From contig CAJLRL010000001.1 in the NCBI GenBank assembly GCA_905209075.1, positions 214,129-278,128 of the forward strand: a stretch of DNA of 64,000 nt, written 5' to 3'. The notes below the pieces were generated by a model, which searched no databases, was not told the DNA's origin, and saw only the letters and a program-made list of their open reading frames with translations. The position numbers and the translations under genes are program-made. The DNA comes from an uncultured Lachnospiraceae bacterium. GTDB lineage: Bacteria; Bacillota; Clostridia; Lachnospirales; Lachnospiraceae. Positions 7,388 through 16,315 of this stretch are shown here, one piece after another. The stretch's first letter is position 1. Each line of letters begins with the position of its first letter.

Positions 7388-8605
7388 ATGCAGAGATTTA
7401 CATTACCCAGAGATTTATATCATGGAAAGGGTGCACTTGAGGCACTTAAGAGTTTTGAAGGAAAGAAAGCTATTATCTGTGTAGGCGGTGGATCTATGAA
7501 GCGTTTTGGTTTCCTGGATAAAGCAGAGGCCTATCTGAAAGAAGCAGGGATGGAGGTTAAGCTGTTTGAGGGAATTGAGCCAGATCCTTCTGTTGATACT
7601 GTCATGAAAGGTGCGGCAGTGATGGAAGAATTTAAGCCGGACTGGATCGTGGCTATCGGTGGAGGCTCACCTATAGATGCTGCAAAGGCTATGTGGATCA
7701 AATACGAATATCCTGATATCACATTTGAAGATATGTGTAAGGTATTTGGTATTCCGAAGCTTAGAAAGAAAGCTCATTTCTGTGCGATTTCTTCTACGTC
7801 AGGTACAGCTACAGAGGTTACAGCATTTTCTATCATCACAGATTATGATAAGGGAATCAAATATCCTATAGCTGATTTTGAAATTACACCTGATGTGGCA
7901 ATCGTAGATCCGGAGCTTGCGGAGACTATGCCAAAGAAGCTTGTAGCACACACAGGTATGGATGCCATGACTCATGCAATTGAGGCTTATGTATCTACGG
8001 CAAACAGTGATTTTACAGATCCACTTGCACTGCATGCGATAGAGATGATCCAAAATGATCTCATTGATTCATATAATGGAGACATGGATAAACGTGATGC
8101 GATGCATAATGCACAGTGCCTTGCAGGAATGGCATTTTCGAATGCACTTCTTGGAATCGTACATTCTATGGCACACAAAACAGGAGCTGCTTTTGCTGAT
8201 CATGGAGCACACATCATCCATGGTGCAGCCAATGCTATGTATCTTCCAAAGGTTATTGCTTATAACGCAAAGGATGAGACTGCAAAAGAGCGCTACGGAG
8301 TCATTGCTGATTTTATGAAGCTTGGTGGAGATACACTTGATGAAAAAGTTGATCTGCTCATCAAATATCTGCGCAGTATGAACGATGCACTTAACATCCC
8401 TCATTGTATCAAGAATTATGGAGCAGACAGTTATCCGACAGAGGAGGGCTTTGTGCCGGAAGATGTATTCCTTGAAAGACTTCCTGAAATAGCAGCCAAT
8501 GCTATACTTGATGCATGTACAGGCTCAAATCCACGCCAGCCTGATCAGGAAGAGATGGAAAAACTTCTTAAGTGCTGCTATTATGATACAGAGGTAGATT
8601 TCTAG
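7388..8605 (+). CDS. Iron-containing alcohol dehydrogenase
   Basis: A 405-residue group III (Fe-ADH) dehydrogenase that interconverts aldehydes and alcohols with NAD(P)H, in the cytoplasm. GGGSPIDAAKAM is the NAD-binding signature; the iron ligands are visible as Asp and His in GMDAMTHAIEAY (about residues 191-200) and two His in HSMAHKTGA and HGAHIIHG (about 258-280). Start at ATG 7388 with GGAGG. The length is normal for the butanol/propanol dehydrogenase type. It stands alone, with a strong terminator downstream, and probably helps dispose of reducing power in fermentation. Exact substrate cannot be read from sequence. Confidence 0.9.
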   Translation: MQRFTLPRDLYHGKGALEALKSFEGKKAIICVGGGSMKRFGFLDKAEAYLKEAGMEVKLFEGIEPDPSVDTVMKGAAVMEEFKPDWIVAIGGGSPIDAAKAMWIKYEYPDITFEDMCKVFGIPKLRKKAHFCAISSTSGTATEVTAFSIITDYDKGIKYPIADFEITPDVAIVDPELAETMPKKLVAHTGMDAMTHAIEAYVSTANSDFTDPLALHAIEMIQNDLIDSYNGDMDKRDAMHNAQCLAGMAFSNALLGIVHSMAHKTGAAFADHGAHIIHGAANAMYLPKVIAYNAKDETAKERYGVIADFMKLGGDTLDEKVDLLIKYLRSMNDALNIPHCIKNYGADSYPTEEGFVPEDVFLERLPEIAANAILDACTGSNPRQPDQEEMEKLLKCCYYDTEVDF

Positions 8606-8672
8606 AAATCAGATATATTATTTAATACTTGTCACACAGAGGTGTGAATGATAACTATGGTTTACAGATATA

Positions 8673-8708
8673 GCCTATCCTGTTGAGCAGACAGGATAGG
8701 CATTTTTT
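8673..8708 (+). terminator. Rho-independent terminator after the dehydrogenase
   Basis: Perfect 11-bp stem GCCTATCCTGT / ACAGGATAGGC (8673-8683, 8691-8701) with a 7-base loop, followed by six T. It ends just before the ribosome site of the next gene, so that gene's message must start close by or read through. Confidence 0.85.
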
Positions 8709-8729
8709 AAAATGAGGAGGAGTATAAAC

Positions 8730-10181
8730 TTGAAAAAAAACGGTAAGAATTATTTTTCGGCTATCACCGGATGTCTGGCAGTATTTGCTTTTATGCTGCT
8801 GTGTCTGATCATACCGGATAAAAATGCGGATGCAGCAGGCAAAACAGGACTTTATCATGAGGGAAATGTCTGGAATTATTATGAGAACGGAGAAATTGCA
8901 AGCGATGTAACAACGCTTGTGAAATACAACGGAAGCTGGTGGTACGTAAACCAGGGACGCATAGACTTTAGCGCCAAAACACTTTGCAAATACAACGGAA
9001 GCTGGTGGTATGTAAACCAGGGGAGAGTAGATTTTAGTGCCAAAACACTTTGCAAATACAACGGAAGCTGGTGGTACGTAAACCAGGGGCGTGTAGATTT
9101 TAGTGCTAAAACACTTTGCAAATACAATGGAAACTGGTTTTATGTATCAGGCGGCAGGGTTAATTTTTCCGACACAACAGTGGTAAAATACAACGGAAAC
9201 TGGTGGTATGTCCATTCAGGCTGTGTTGATTTTGGTGCCAGAACACTGTGCAGATATAATGGTTTATGGTGGTACATATCAGGTGGCAGGATCGATTTTT
9301 CTGATACGACTGTAATTAAGTACAACGGAGTATGGTGGTATGTAAAAGGCGGTTATGTAGATTTCAATGCAAGAACATTGTGCAAGTATAATGGTACATG
9401 GTGGTTTATTAAAGATGGAAGGATTAATTTTGACACAAGAACATTGGTTAAATACGGAGCAAACTGGTTTTGTGTGAACAATGGTAGTGTTGATTGGGGA
9501 TACAGTGGAAACTGCGGTTATAAAGGCTATACATATTCGATCAATAATGGAATCGTTGATTTTGGCAGGGGGGTGTCAAAAAGCAATGACTGGGTTTCGG
9601 GGCTTGACGTGGCGAAAAATAATGACAAGCTTATCATTGTGGCAGCAGAAGGCATAACTTCGGTTGATGCTGACGTTTCAATGCATCAGCGTGATGAGGA
9701 TGGAAACTGGTATGAAATGTTTTCAATCAGCGGACATGTCGGATACAATGGAATCGTGAAATCACATGAAGGTGACGGAAAGACACCGACAGGTGCATAC
9801 AAATTTATAAATGCATTTGGAAATCTGCCGGATCCCGGATGCAGATTAAAATATATCCATTGTGATAGCAGCTATGACTGGGTTGATGATTCTGACTCGG
9901 TTTACTATAATAAGCTTGAGTCTTCTAAATACGTGAGGAAGGACTGGTCATCTGCGGAGAACATAAGCTCGATAGGGGACAGATATAATTATGTGCTTGC
10001 ACTGGACTATAATAAAGAATGTATTCCGGGAGCCGGCTCGGCTATATTTTTACATTGTGGCACAAATAAAACGTCCGGATGTGTGTCTATTCCTGACAAA
10101 TATATGCGCTGGGTCATTCAAAGTGTGGATGAGAATAGTACTATCGTAATAGATTCAAAAAATAAAATCCGCAACTATTAA
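8730..10181 (+). CDS. Secreted L,D-transpeptidase with KYNG wall-binding-type repeats
   Basis: GGAGG at 8716-8720 points to TTG 8730 as start (483 residues), giving a proper signal peptide (MKKNGKNYF, hydrophobic core, cut near ADA-AG). Ten 22-residue repeats follow (consensus LCKYNGSWWYVNQGRVDFSA), close in style to choline-binding repeats. The C-terminal 190 residues form a YkuD domain: KLIIVAAEG at its start, HEGDGKTPTGAYKF, and the catalytic HCGTNKTSGCVSI near 443-455 with His and Cys. It should cross-link or modify peptidoglycan at the cell surface, held there by the repeats (inferred). The first three repeats are nearly identical in DNA (66-bp period). Three other proteins in the window carry the same repeat. 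Confidence 0.85.
   Translation: MKKNGKNYFSAITGCLAVFAFMLLCLIIPDKNADAAGKTGLYHEGNVWNYYENGEIASDVTTLVKYNGSWWYVNQGRIDFSAKTLCKYNGSWWYVNQGRVDFSAKTLCKYNGSWWYVNQGRVDFSAKTLCKYNGNWFYVSGGRVNFSDTTVVKYNGNWWYVHSGCVDFGARTLCRYNGLWWYISGGRIDFSDTTVIKYNGVWWYVKGGYVDFNARTLCKYNGTWWFIKDGRINFDTRTLVKYGANWFCVNNGSVDWGYSGNCGYKGYTYSINNGIVDFGRGVSKSNDWVSGLDVAKNNDKLIIVAAEGITSVDADVSMHQRDEDGNWYEMFSISGHVGYNGIVKSHEGDGKTPTGAYKFINAFGNLPDPGCRLKYIHCDSSYDWVDDSDSVYYNKLESSKYVRKDWSSAENISSIGDRYNYVLALDYNKECIPGAGSAIFLHCGTNKTSGCVSIPDKYMRWVIQSVDENSTIVIDSKNKIRNY
8912..9560 (+). repeat. 66-bp coding tandem repeats (L,D-transpeptidase gene)
   Basis: About ten units of 66 bp encode the 22-residue KYNG repeat. Units between 8920 and 9125 are almost identical at the DNA level, later ones diverge, which suggests recent duplication at the 5' end of the array. 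Confidence 0.8.
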
Positions 10182-10344
10182 AATAATTTGTATATAGAGT
10201 TGCAAAGGGGATATATTATATGTTACTATAAGACTACATGAGTAGTAACGATTCATTTGTCACATGGCAAATGGTCTCATAGATTTTGAATTTACGCCTC
10301 CACATGGTTATTTTCAAAAGCTATATGCTCATGTAACAGAAAAG

Positions 10345-10370
10345 TCCTTGGCTTTTGCCGGGGCTTTTTT
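10345..10370 (+). terminator. Terminator after the L,D-transpeptidase gene
   Basis: TCCTTGGC pairs with GCCGGGG across a TTTT loop (two G-U pairs) and is followed by six T. The 160 bases before it show no gene. Confidence 0.55.
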
Positions 10371-10457
10371 GCGTAATCCTTTTTTGCGTAATACAGGCTA
10401 TTAAAATTATGAAAAGTATTATATAATAATAAAAAATTATTGATGGAGGAAAATAAA

Positions 10458-10682
10458 ATGAATATAGAAGAACTGGTAGAGATAAGCGAATGTCCGCATT
10501 GTGGAGGCGGCGCAATTCTTGAGGAAGAATGTGGATGCTCATATTATGTAATGTGTCTTGAGTGTGGATGCCATTCGGTAAACATTGATTTCAAGTCGGA
10601 GGACGAAAGGCTTGAGGCTGCAAGACGCACAGCAGAACTTTGGAATTGTGGTAAAGTTATTTCAAGTGAGCCGGGTGAATGA
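10458..10682 (+). CDS. Small zinc-ribbon protein, Lar-like (restriction alleviation family)
   Basis: GGAGG at 10445-10449 sets the start at ATG 10458 (74 residues). The pattern CPHCGGGAILEEE...YYVMCLECGCHSV followed by AARRTAELWN matches the Lar/zinc-ribbon family (PF14354): two CxxC knuckles, a YYV strand and a terminal A----WN. Lar of phage origin dampens restriction, but most chromosomal members are uncharacterised and no restriction system is visible nearby, so only the fold is claimed. A 14-bp stem follows the gene. Confidence 0.6.
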   Translation: MNIEELVEISECPHCGGGAILEEECGCSYYVMCLECGCHSVNIDFKSEDERLEAARRTAELWNCGKVISSEPGE

Positions 10683-10688
10683 TCAAAA

Positions 10689-10738
10689 ATTATTTACTCT
10701 CATAATTCTTAATTTAGAAGATTCTGAGAGTAAATAAT
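10689..10738. repeat. 14-bp inverted repeat between zinc-ribbon genes
   Basis: ATTATTTACTCTCA (10689-10702) is mirrored by TGAGAGTAAATAAT (10725-10738), loop 22. It ends 4 bases before the ribosome site of the next gene. There is no T-run; it could act as a bidirectional attenuator or protect mRNA ends. Confidence 0.5.
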
Positions 10739-10755
10739 GTAAAAAGGGAGGATAT

Positions 10756-11895
10756 ATGGCGGATAAAGTAGTAAAAGGCTATTGGGACTGCCCATATTGC
10801 AGCAGCAGGGAAATCAATGGACTTGTAGATTTCTGCCCGAATTGCGGAGTCCACAAACCAAAAGATGTTAAATACTATTTAAAGGGAAATGTTACGACCA
10901 ATACGACATATTCGAAAAGCCAGGTTCCAGATTCGGATGTTTTGTCAGAAAAAGAGCTTGAGAAAGCCGGGATATCCAAAGAAGAATGTGATGGAAAACA
11001 TAAGGAATGGGTATGTGATTTTTGTGGAAGCTTAAATAACTGGGCTGATAATGTGTGCAGTTCATGTGGTTCACAAAAGGATGAGTCAGATACATTGTAT
11101 GGTGGTGAAAAAAAGTCCGGGGAAGAACCGGCAGAGCAGCAGCACACTGCCAGCAGTCAGGATAAAGAACAGCTTTCGGTGTGGGATAAGATAAAAAGTT
11201 TCTTTGTGAAAAATCGTAAAGCAGTTGCGATAGTGACTGTGATCATAGCGGTTTTATCAGTTATGTTTTTCCCATACAAAAAAGTAGTTACAGTAAAAAG
11301 TTTTGCATGGGAGAGGAATATATCCCTCGAAGAGTACAGGACTGTGCAGGAATCGGACTGGAATGTCCCCGAAGGAGGCAGGGTATATGATGAAAAGACC
11401 GAGATAAAATCGTATGTCTCGGTGGTGGATCATTATGAAACTGTCTGGGAGACGAAGACACGCGAGGTTTTTGACCACAATGAGACATCGACTACTTACA
11501 GTGACAATGGAAACGGAACGTTTACAGAGCATACGACCACAACTCCAGTATACAGGACAGAGACATATCAGGAAAGCCATGAGGAACCTGTTTACAGGCA
11601 GGATCCGGTTTATGCCACAAAATACTATTACGACATAGATAAATGGGTTGATACCGGAAACGATTATCCGTCAAGCGGTAAAGATCACAAACCATACTGG
11701 AATGAGGACTATAAGCCTATGGCTGATAATATCAGAGATACGGACAGGAGCGAGACATATACTGTTAAGCTTGATAACGGTAAGACGCAGGAAAAGTCAT
11801 ATTCTGAGTGGAAAAATATGAAAATAGGTGATACAAAGGAACAGACAACATGTCTGGTGGGAATCGTATACAGTGAAAAGGATTTAGGAAAATAA
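10756..11895 (+). CDS. Membrane protein with two zinc ribbons
   Basis: The 379-residue protein has two N-terminal Cys4 modules: WDCPYCSSREINGLVDFCPNCG (given in outline: CPYC...CPNC, residues 9-29) and CDFC...CSSC (residues 77-97), the second resembling RanBP2-type fingers. A Lys-rich linker leads to one membrane helix near 155-173 (AVAIVTVIIAVLSVMFF). The remaining 200 residues, rich in Tyr, Thr and Glu, would lie outside the cell. Start ATG 10756 with GGGAGG. Related proteins are annotated only as zinc-ribbon domain proteins; function unknown. It ends 1 base before the next gene, so both are probably co-transcribed. Confidence 0.65.
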   Translation: MADKVVKGYWDCPYCSSREINGLVDFCPNCGVHKPKDVKYYLKGNVTTNTTYSKSQVPDSDVLSEKELEKAGISKEECDGKHKEWVCDFCGSLNNWADNVCSSCGSQKDESDTLYGGEKKSGEEPAEQQHTASSQDKEQLSVWDKIKSFFVKNRKAVAIVTVIIAVLSVMFFPYKKVVTVKSFAWERNISLEEYRTVQESDWNVPEGGRVYDEKTEIKSYVSVVDHYETVWETKTREVFDHNETSTTYSDNGNGTFTEHTTTTPVYRTETYQESHEEPVYRQDPVYATKYYYDIDKWVDTGNDYPSSGKDHKPYWNEDYKPMADNIRDTDRSETYTVKLDNGKTQEKSYSEWKNMKIGDTKEQTTCLVGIVYSEKDLGK

Positions 11896-11896
11896 T

Positions 11897-12409
11897 ATGA
11901 AGACATTAATAGTTGTTGATATGCAGAATGATTTTATAGACGGAGCGCTTGGAACAAAAGAGGCACAGGCGATCGTTAAAAATGTAGCAGCAAAGATCAG
12001 GGAGTATCAGGCAGAGGGAAACGAGATAATCTTTACCAGAGATACTCATGGGGAAGATTATCTTGACACACCGGAAGGAAAGAAGCTGCCGGTAAAGCAT
12101 TGCATAAAGGGCACAAAAGGCTGGGAGATAGCGGATGGTCTTTATGTGGATGGCGCTGATTGTATTGACAAACCAAATTTTGGATGGCCACATTGGAACG
12201 AGAGATCGTTTGAAGAAATAGAACTTGTCGGGCTTTGCACAGATATATGTGTTGTTTCAAACGCCCTTATATTAAAGGCACAGTTTCCGGATGTGCCGGT
12301 TACTGTGGATGCTGCGTGTTGCGCAGGCGTTACACCGGAGAGCCATGAGGCGGCGCTTGTTACAATGAAGATGTGCCAGATCGATATAAAGAGTTATAAA
12401 CAGTTATAA
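11897..12409 (+). CDS. Isochorismatase/nicotinamidase-family cysteine hydrolase
   Basis: A 170-residue cytoplasmic hydrolase. The catalytic triad of the family is visible: Asp in LIVVDMQNDFID (about residue 8), Lys in CIDKPNFGW, and Cys in LVGLCTDICVVSNAL with the usual cis-peptide context. The size and KPNFG--HW part suit the nicotinamidase branch, which turns nicotinamide into nicotinate, but substrate is not certain. It starts one base after the zinc-ribbon gene and is followed within 30 bases by fbp. Its last codons already contain the AGTTATAAA repeat described below. Confidence 0.8.
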   Translation: MKTLIVVDMQNDFIDGALGTKEAQAIVKNVAAKIREYQAEGNEIIFTRDTHGEDYLDTPEGKKLPVKHCIKGTKGWEIADGLYVDGADCIDKPNFGWPHWNERSFEEIELVGLCTDICVVSNALILKAQFPDVPVTVDAACCAGVTPESHEAALVTMKMCQIDIKSYKQL

Positions 12410-12430
12410 AAAACAAAAAAGTTATAAAAC
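12392..12430 (+). repeat. AGTTATAAA repeats before fbp
   Basis: AGTTATAAA occurs at 12392 and 12402 (10-bp spacing) and again at 12420, with AAACAAAAA between the last two. A near-identical arrangement lies upstream of the AAA gene at 14481-14539. In both cases a G-rich ribosome site and start codon follow at once, so the repeats sit in the 5' leader. Confidence 0.6.
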
Positions 12431-12439
12431 GGGGGGAAT

Positions 12440-14293
12440 ATGTACAACGATAAAGGAAATACAAAGTATCTGAAATTGCTAAAGCAGAACTATTCATCAA
12501 GCCAGGATGTTATAAGGGAGATCATAAATCTCTCGGCAATCATCAATCTGCCAAAGGGCACGGAGTTTTTCCTGAGTGACATACATGGAGAGTACGAGGC
12601 GTTTTTACATATCATGAATAACTGCTCCGGTGTCATCAAGGAAAAGGTGGATCTGATATTTAATGATACGCTGTCGGATTATGACAGACAGGAGCTTTGT
12701 ACGCTCATATATTATCCGAGAGAGAAGATGGCTATGCTTGATGAGCAGGACAAGATCGACGGCGACTGGTATGCTATGACACTCAATCACCTTATACTCG
12801 TAGCAAAAGTGCTGTCATCGAAATATACGAGATCAAAGGTGCGTAAAGCACTTCCACAGGAATATGCTTATATCATTGATGAGCTTTTGCATGCGCAGGA
12901 GGACGAGGATGCGAACCAGGTCAGATATCACAAACAGATATTGAAGACGATAATAGATCTCGAGGATGCCGATGAATTTATAATCGCATTGTCAGCACTC
13001 ATAAAAAGGCTTGCGGTCGATCATCTGCACATAGTCGGGGATGTTTTCGACAGGGGCGGAAATGCCGATAAAATACTGGATCTGTTGTATGATTATCACT
13101 CGCTGGATATCGAGTGGGGAAATCATGATATCCTCTGGATGGGGGCAGCATGTGGAAATGATGCGTGTATATGCAATGTGATCCGCAACAATCTAAAATA
13201 CAATAACGTGGAAATACTTGAAAACGCATATGGAATAAGCTTGCGCCAGCTCATGCTTTTTGGGATGAAGACTTATGGCATAGACGATGGGATAAAGGCG
13301 GCAAAAACTGCGGTCACGGTTATGCTTTTTAAGCTCGAAGGACAGCTTATCATGGCGCATCCGGAGTATGAGATGGGAGACAGGCTCATGCTTGACAGAA
13401 TTGACGATATGCAGGATATCGGAGTGAAAAGGAGTAGCTTTCCAACAGTGAATCACGAGAATCCGTATGAGCTTACTGCGGAAGAAAATGCTATCATGCG
13501 GAAGCTTCACAGACAGTTCGTTTCAGGGCAGCGTCTTAGAAAACATATACAGTTTCTGTATGATCATGGCAGCATGTACAATGTATACAATGGAAATCTG
13601 ATATACCATGGATGTGTTCCGGTGGACAAAAATGGTGCGTTTGACAAGCTGTGCATTGATGGAGAACTGTATCACGGAAAGGCGCTTCTGGATAAATGTG
13701 AGGAAAAAGCCAGGGCAGCATATGTTGACACTCCGGACAGGGATGATGTAGACTTTATGTGGTTCTTATGGGGTGGTGAGAAATCTCCTCTGTGCGGAAG
13801 AAAGTTAAAGACTTTTGAGCGTGAATATGTAAGTGATAAAAATTTATGGAAAGAAGAATCGAATCCGTATTACAGCAAATACTATGATGAAAGCTTTTGC
13901 TGTCAGATACTTCACGAATTTGGACTGTATGATGAAAAGTCGCATATCATAAACGGACACACACCGGTTCATGCGATAGAGGGAGAAAACCCGGTTAGGG
14001 CAAACGGAAGACTGTTTGTGATTGACGGAGGCTTTTGCCGTTCCATGAACAAGACTACCGGAATAGCAGGATATACACTTATCTACAATTCGCACGGGTT
14101 GCGGCTAAAGGCACATACGCCGTTTACATCTGTTGAGGATGCTCTTATAAACAACACTGATATCGAATCATCATCTGAGGTGGAGGAAAAAGATAAACAT
14201 CGTATGCTCGTAAGAGACACGGATATAGGAAAACGGCTGATGTGCGAGATAGAGGATCTTCAGCTGCTGCTGAAAAATTACAGGAAATTATAA
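12440..14293 (+). CDS. fbp: Fructose-1,6-bisphosphatase class III
   Basis: This 617-residue gluconeogenic enzyme hydrolyses fructose 1,6-bisphosphate in the cytoplasm. Length and sequence fit the Firmicute class III type (B. subtilis Fbp). Metallophosphatase motifs are clear: SDIHGEYEAF near residues 36-45, VGDVFDRGG near 199-207, and WGNHDILWMG near 227-236; later IMAHPEYEMG and a C-terminal INGHTPVHA-EGENPVRANG loop supply further metal and substrate ligands. The start follows GGGGGG. A strong terminator lies 49 bases downstream. Confidence 0.95.
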   Translation: MYNDKGNTKYLKLLKQNYSSSQDVIREIINLSAIINLPKGTEFFLSDIHGEYEAFLHIMNNCSGVIKEKVDLIFNDTLSDYDRQELCTLIYYPREKMAMLDEQDKIDGDWYAMTLNHLILVAKVLSSKYTRSKVRKALPQEYAYIIDELLHAQEDEDANQVRYHKQILKTIIDLEDADEFIIALSALIKRLAVDHLHIVGDVFDRGGNADKILDLLYDYHSLDIEWGNHDILWMGAACGNDACICNVIRNNLKYNNVEILENAYGISLRQLMLFGMKTYGIDDGIKAAKTAVTVMLFKLEGQLIMAHPEYEMGDRLMLDRIDDMQDIGVKRSSFPTVNHENPYELTAEENAIMRKLHRQFVSGQRLRKHIQFLYDHGSMYNVYNGNLIYHGCVPVDKNGAFDKLCIDGELYHGKALLDKCEEKARAAYVDTPDRDDVDFMWFLWGGEKSPLCGRKLKTFEREYVSDKNLWKEESNPYYSKYYDESFCCQILHEFGLYDEKSHIINGHTPVHAIEGENPVRANGRLFVIDGGFCRSMNKTTGIAGYTLIYNSHGLRLKAHTPFTSVEDALINNTDIESSSEVEEKDKHRMLVRDTDIGKRLMCEIEDLQLLLKNYRKL

Positions 14294-14341
14294 ATGAGGG
14301 GCAAAATACCTTTTGACCATCATATCATAATATGTTTTTAT

Positions 14342-14401
14342 AACTGCAAAAACTTGACGTACGTCATGTTTTGCAGTTTTTTAGTGGTATATATAAAATC
14401 T
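14342..14401 (+). promoter_or_regulatory. fbp terminator whose loop is an FNR-type operator, plus promoter (cassette 1)
   Basis: Stem AACTGCAAAA (14342-14351) / TTTTGCAGTT (14369-14378) with a T-run ends fbp. Its loop holds the 12-bp perfect palindrome TGACGTACGTCA (14355-14366) inside TTGAC-N4-GTCAT. TATATA at 14390-14395 puts a start site near 14402 and the palindrome centre at -41.5, the class II activator position of CRP/FNR proteins. A FNR-type regulator with matching recognition helix is encoded at 18903. Confidence 0.55.
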
Positions 14402-14444
14402 TTACAACTCTTTATATAACGCTTGTAATCTTATTATATATAAT
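14395..14444 (+). promoter_or_regulatory. Response-regulator box and promoter of the AAA/regulator pair
   Basis: The 20-bp box 14395-14414 (core TTTACAACTCTTTA) is identical to the one at 37844-37863. Exactly 24 bases later lies TATAAT (14439-14444), as at the other site. TTTACAA and TTTATAT form a direct repeat of the sort bound by OmpR-type regulators. The box overlaps the start point of the FNR-type promoter, so the two may compete. Confidence 0.55.
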
Positions 14445-14480
14445 GATTATAGGCGTTTTTTATATGAAGCTTGACAAAAG

Positions 14481-14539
14481 AGTTATAAAAAGTTATAAAT
14501 AGTTATAAAAGAACAAAAGAGTTATAAAAAGTTATAAAA
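14481..14539 (+). repeat. Five AGTTATAAAA repeats in the leader of the AAA gene
   Basis: AGTTATAAA(A/T) begins at 14481, 14491, 14501, 14520 and 14530; three are in strict 10-bp register, then a 9-base GAACAAAAG spacer, then two more. The array ends 2 bases before the GGGGG ribosome site. Role unknown; RNA-level or helically phased protein binding are both possible. Confidence 0.7.
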
Positions 14540-14551
14540 ATGGGGGCAAAT

Positions 14552-15592
14552 ATGACAAAAAATCCTTTTTCACTATCGTTCGGGAAAGAACCTATAAGTC
14601 TGATAAACAGAAGTATGCAGACAGCAGAGATCATTGAGACATTTGAAGATGAAAACCCGGCTTATCAGGTCTGCATGATAACCGGTGTCAGAGGTTCTGG
14701 AAAAACAGTAATGCTTACGGAAATAACAAAAAAAATAAGATCTGATGATGACTGGATAGTCATGGATTTAAGCCCGGAGAGAGATTTATTACAGTCATTT
14801 GCTGCAAATCTGAGCAATGATCCAAATTTGTCGGAGATATTTCGCAAGGCAAAGATCAACCTGTCTTTTTTAGGACTCGGTGTGGAGATAGACGGTGTAT
14901 CACCTATCACAGATATAAATGTCGCTGTAACAAGGATGCTTGAACGGATAAATAAGAAGCATAAAAGGGTTCTTGTAACAATAGATGAGGCGGTATGCAA
15001 TGACACTATGAAAGAATTTGTAAGCCTCTTTCAGATATATATGAGACAGGACTTACCGGTATTTTTATTAATGACAGGATTATATGAAAATATATATGAG
15101 CTTCAGAATGAAAAAACTCTGACGTTTTTATACAGAGCACCTAAAATAGAACTTCGCCCTCTGAATATAGGTATGATAGCAGAAAAATATAAAAATATAT
15201 TTAATCTGTCTGATGAAGAAGCTGAGTTAATGGCAAAAGAAACAAAAGGGTATCCATTTGCATTTCAGGTTTTAGGATATCTCTGCTGGAAAAATGAAAC
15301 CACATGGGTAAGCGTACTGCCTGAATTCAGCCAGTATCTCGAAGAATATGTCTATGAGAAAGTGTGGAGTGAGCTGTCTAAAAGCGATAAGGAGCTTCTG
15401 ATTGCAATGGCAAAAACTGCGGATGACAAAGTTGAAGCGATAAGAAAGACTATGAAAAAAGCCTCAAACAGCTTCAGTGTATACAGAAACCGGCTTATAA
15501 AAAAGGGTGTGATAACATCACCGGAATATGGACATCTGGATTTTACATTGCCGAGATTTAAAGAGTTTGTATTAAGAGAAGGAATAGCATGA
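14552..15592 (+). CDS. AAA/STAND-type ATPase coupled to a response regulator
   Basis: The start is ATG 14552 (346 residues), 5 bases after GGGGG. Walker A GVRGSGKT lies at 45-52, Walker B RVLVTIDEA near 140-148, and a sensor-like VFLLMTGLYENI near 165-175. The C-terminal third looks like a winged helix (KEL-IAMAKT..., SVYRNRLIKKGVI). This is the layout of AAA_16/ORC-like ATP-binding proteins found across Firmicutes, several of them regulatory. Its stop overlaps the response-regulator start (ATGA), so both are made together. A role as ATP-dependent partner or sensor for the regulator is inferred. Confidence 0.7.
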   Translation: MTKNPFSLSFGKEPISLINRSMQTAEIIETFEDENPAYQVCMITGVRGSGKTVMLTEITKKIRSDDDWIVMDLSPERDLLQSFAANLSNDPNLSEIFRKAKINLSFLGLGVEIDGVSPITDINVAVTRMLERINKKHKRVLVTIDEAVCNDTMKEFVSLFQIYMRQDLPVFLLMTGLYENIYELQNEKTLTFLYRAPKIELRPLNIGMIAEKYKNIFNLSDEEAELMAKETKGYPFAFQVLGYLCWKNETTWVSVLPEFSQYLEEYVYEKVWSELSKSDKELLIAMAKTADDKVEAIRKTMKKASNSFSVYRNRLIKKGVITSPEYGHLDFTLPRFKEFVLREGIA

Positions 15593-16242
15593 TAGAAATA
15601 CTTATAGTGGAAGACGAAAAACCGATATCAGATCTGATCAGACTAAATCTTACAAAAGCAGGCTACAACTGTACCTGTGCCTTTGATGGCATGGAGGCGG
15701 CAGACATTCTGGAAGAAAGAAATTTTGACCTGATAATACTTGATGTAATGCTGCCGAAGCTCAGCGGATTTGAGCTTATGGAATATATAAAGCCGCTTGG
15801 CATACCGGTAATATTCCTTACAGCGAAGGCTGCTTTAGATGACAGGATGAGAGGACTTACATCCGGTGCGGAAGACTATATGGTAAAACCGTTTGAGATC
15901 GTGGAACTTTTAGCCAGGGTAAATATCGTGCTGAGACGTTATAACAAGATGGATCGTAAACTTACATTTAAGGACATAACTATAGATACGGAAAATCAGA
16001 CTGTCACAAAAGCGGGAAAACATATCGAGCTTACACCAAAGGAATTTGAGCTGTTTGCGATCTTAGTCCGCAATAAAAATATCACGCTTTTCAGGGAAAA
16101 AATATACGAAGAAATATGGGGAACGGAGTACTCGGTAGAATCGAGGACTCTTGATCTGCACATACAGAGGCTGCGTAAGAAATTAGACATAGGAGACAGC
16201 CTTAAGACAGTGTTTAAAGCCGGATACAGGCTGGAAGAATAA
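15589..16242 (+). CDS. OmpR/PhoB-family response regulator
   Basis: A 217-residue two-domain regulator. Receiver: acidic pair E8-D9, phospho-acceptor D52 in LIILDVMLP, T/K in FLTAK and VKPF. Output: winged-helix DNA-binding domain with LTPKEFELFAILV and SRTLDLHIQRLRKKL. It is translationally coupled to the AAA ATPase and has no adjacent kinase; the nearest orphan kinase is at 21173, separated by the metal operon, and is the probable partner (inferred). The promoter box shared with the regulator at 37926 suggests auto- or cross-regulation. Confidence 0.9.
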   Translation: MIEILIVEDEKPISDLIRLNLTKAGYNCTCAFDGMEAADILEERNFDLIILDVMLPKLSGFELMEYIKPLGIPVIFLTAKAALDDRMRGLTSGAEDYMVKPFEIVELLARVNIVLRRYNKMDRKLTFKDITIDTENQTVTKAGKHIELTPKEFELFAILVRNKNITLFREKIYEEIWGTEYSVESRTLDLHIQRLRKKLDIGDSLKTVFKAGYRLEE

Positions 16243-16315
16243 ATGATAATAAAAGAATCATTATTTTATAAAATTATATAAAAACGTATATAAATAAAAA
16301 TATGTTTAAAAGTTA

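Noticed and set aside
8912..9560. Possible CRISPR-like tandem repeats
   Set aside because: Units are contiguous, 66 bp, in frame, and encode a protein repeat; there are no spacers and no cas genes.
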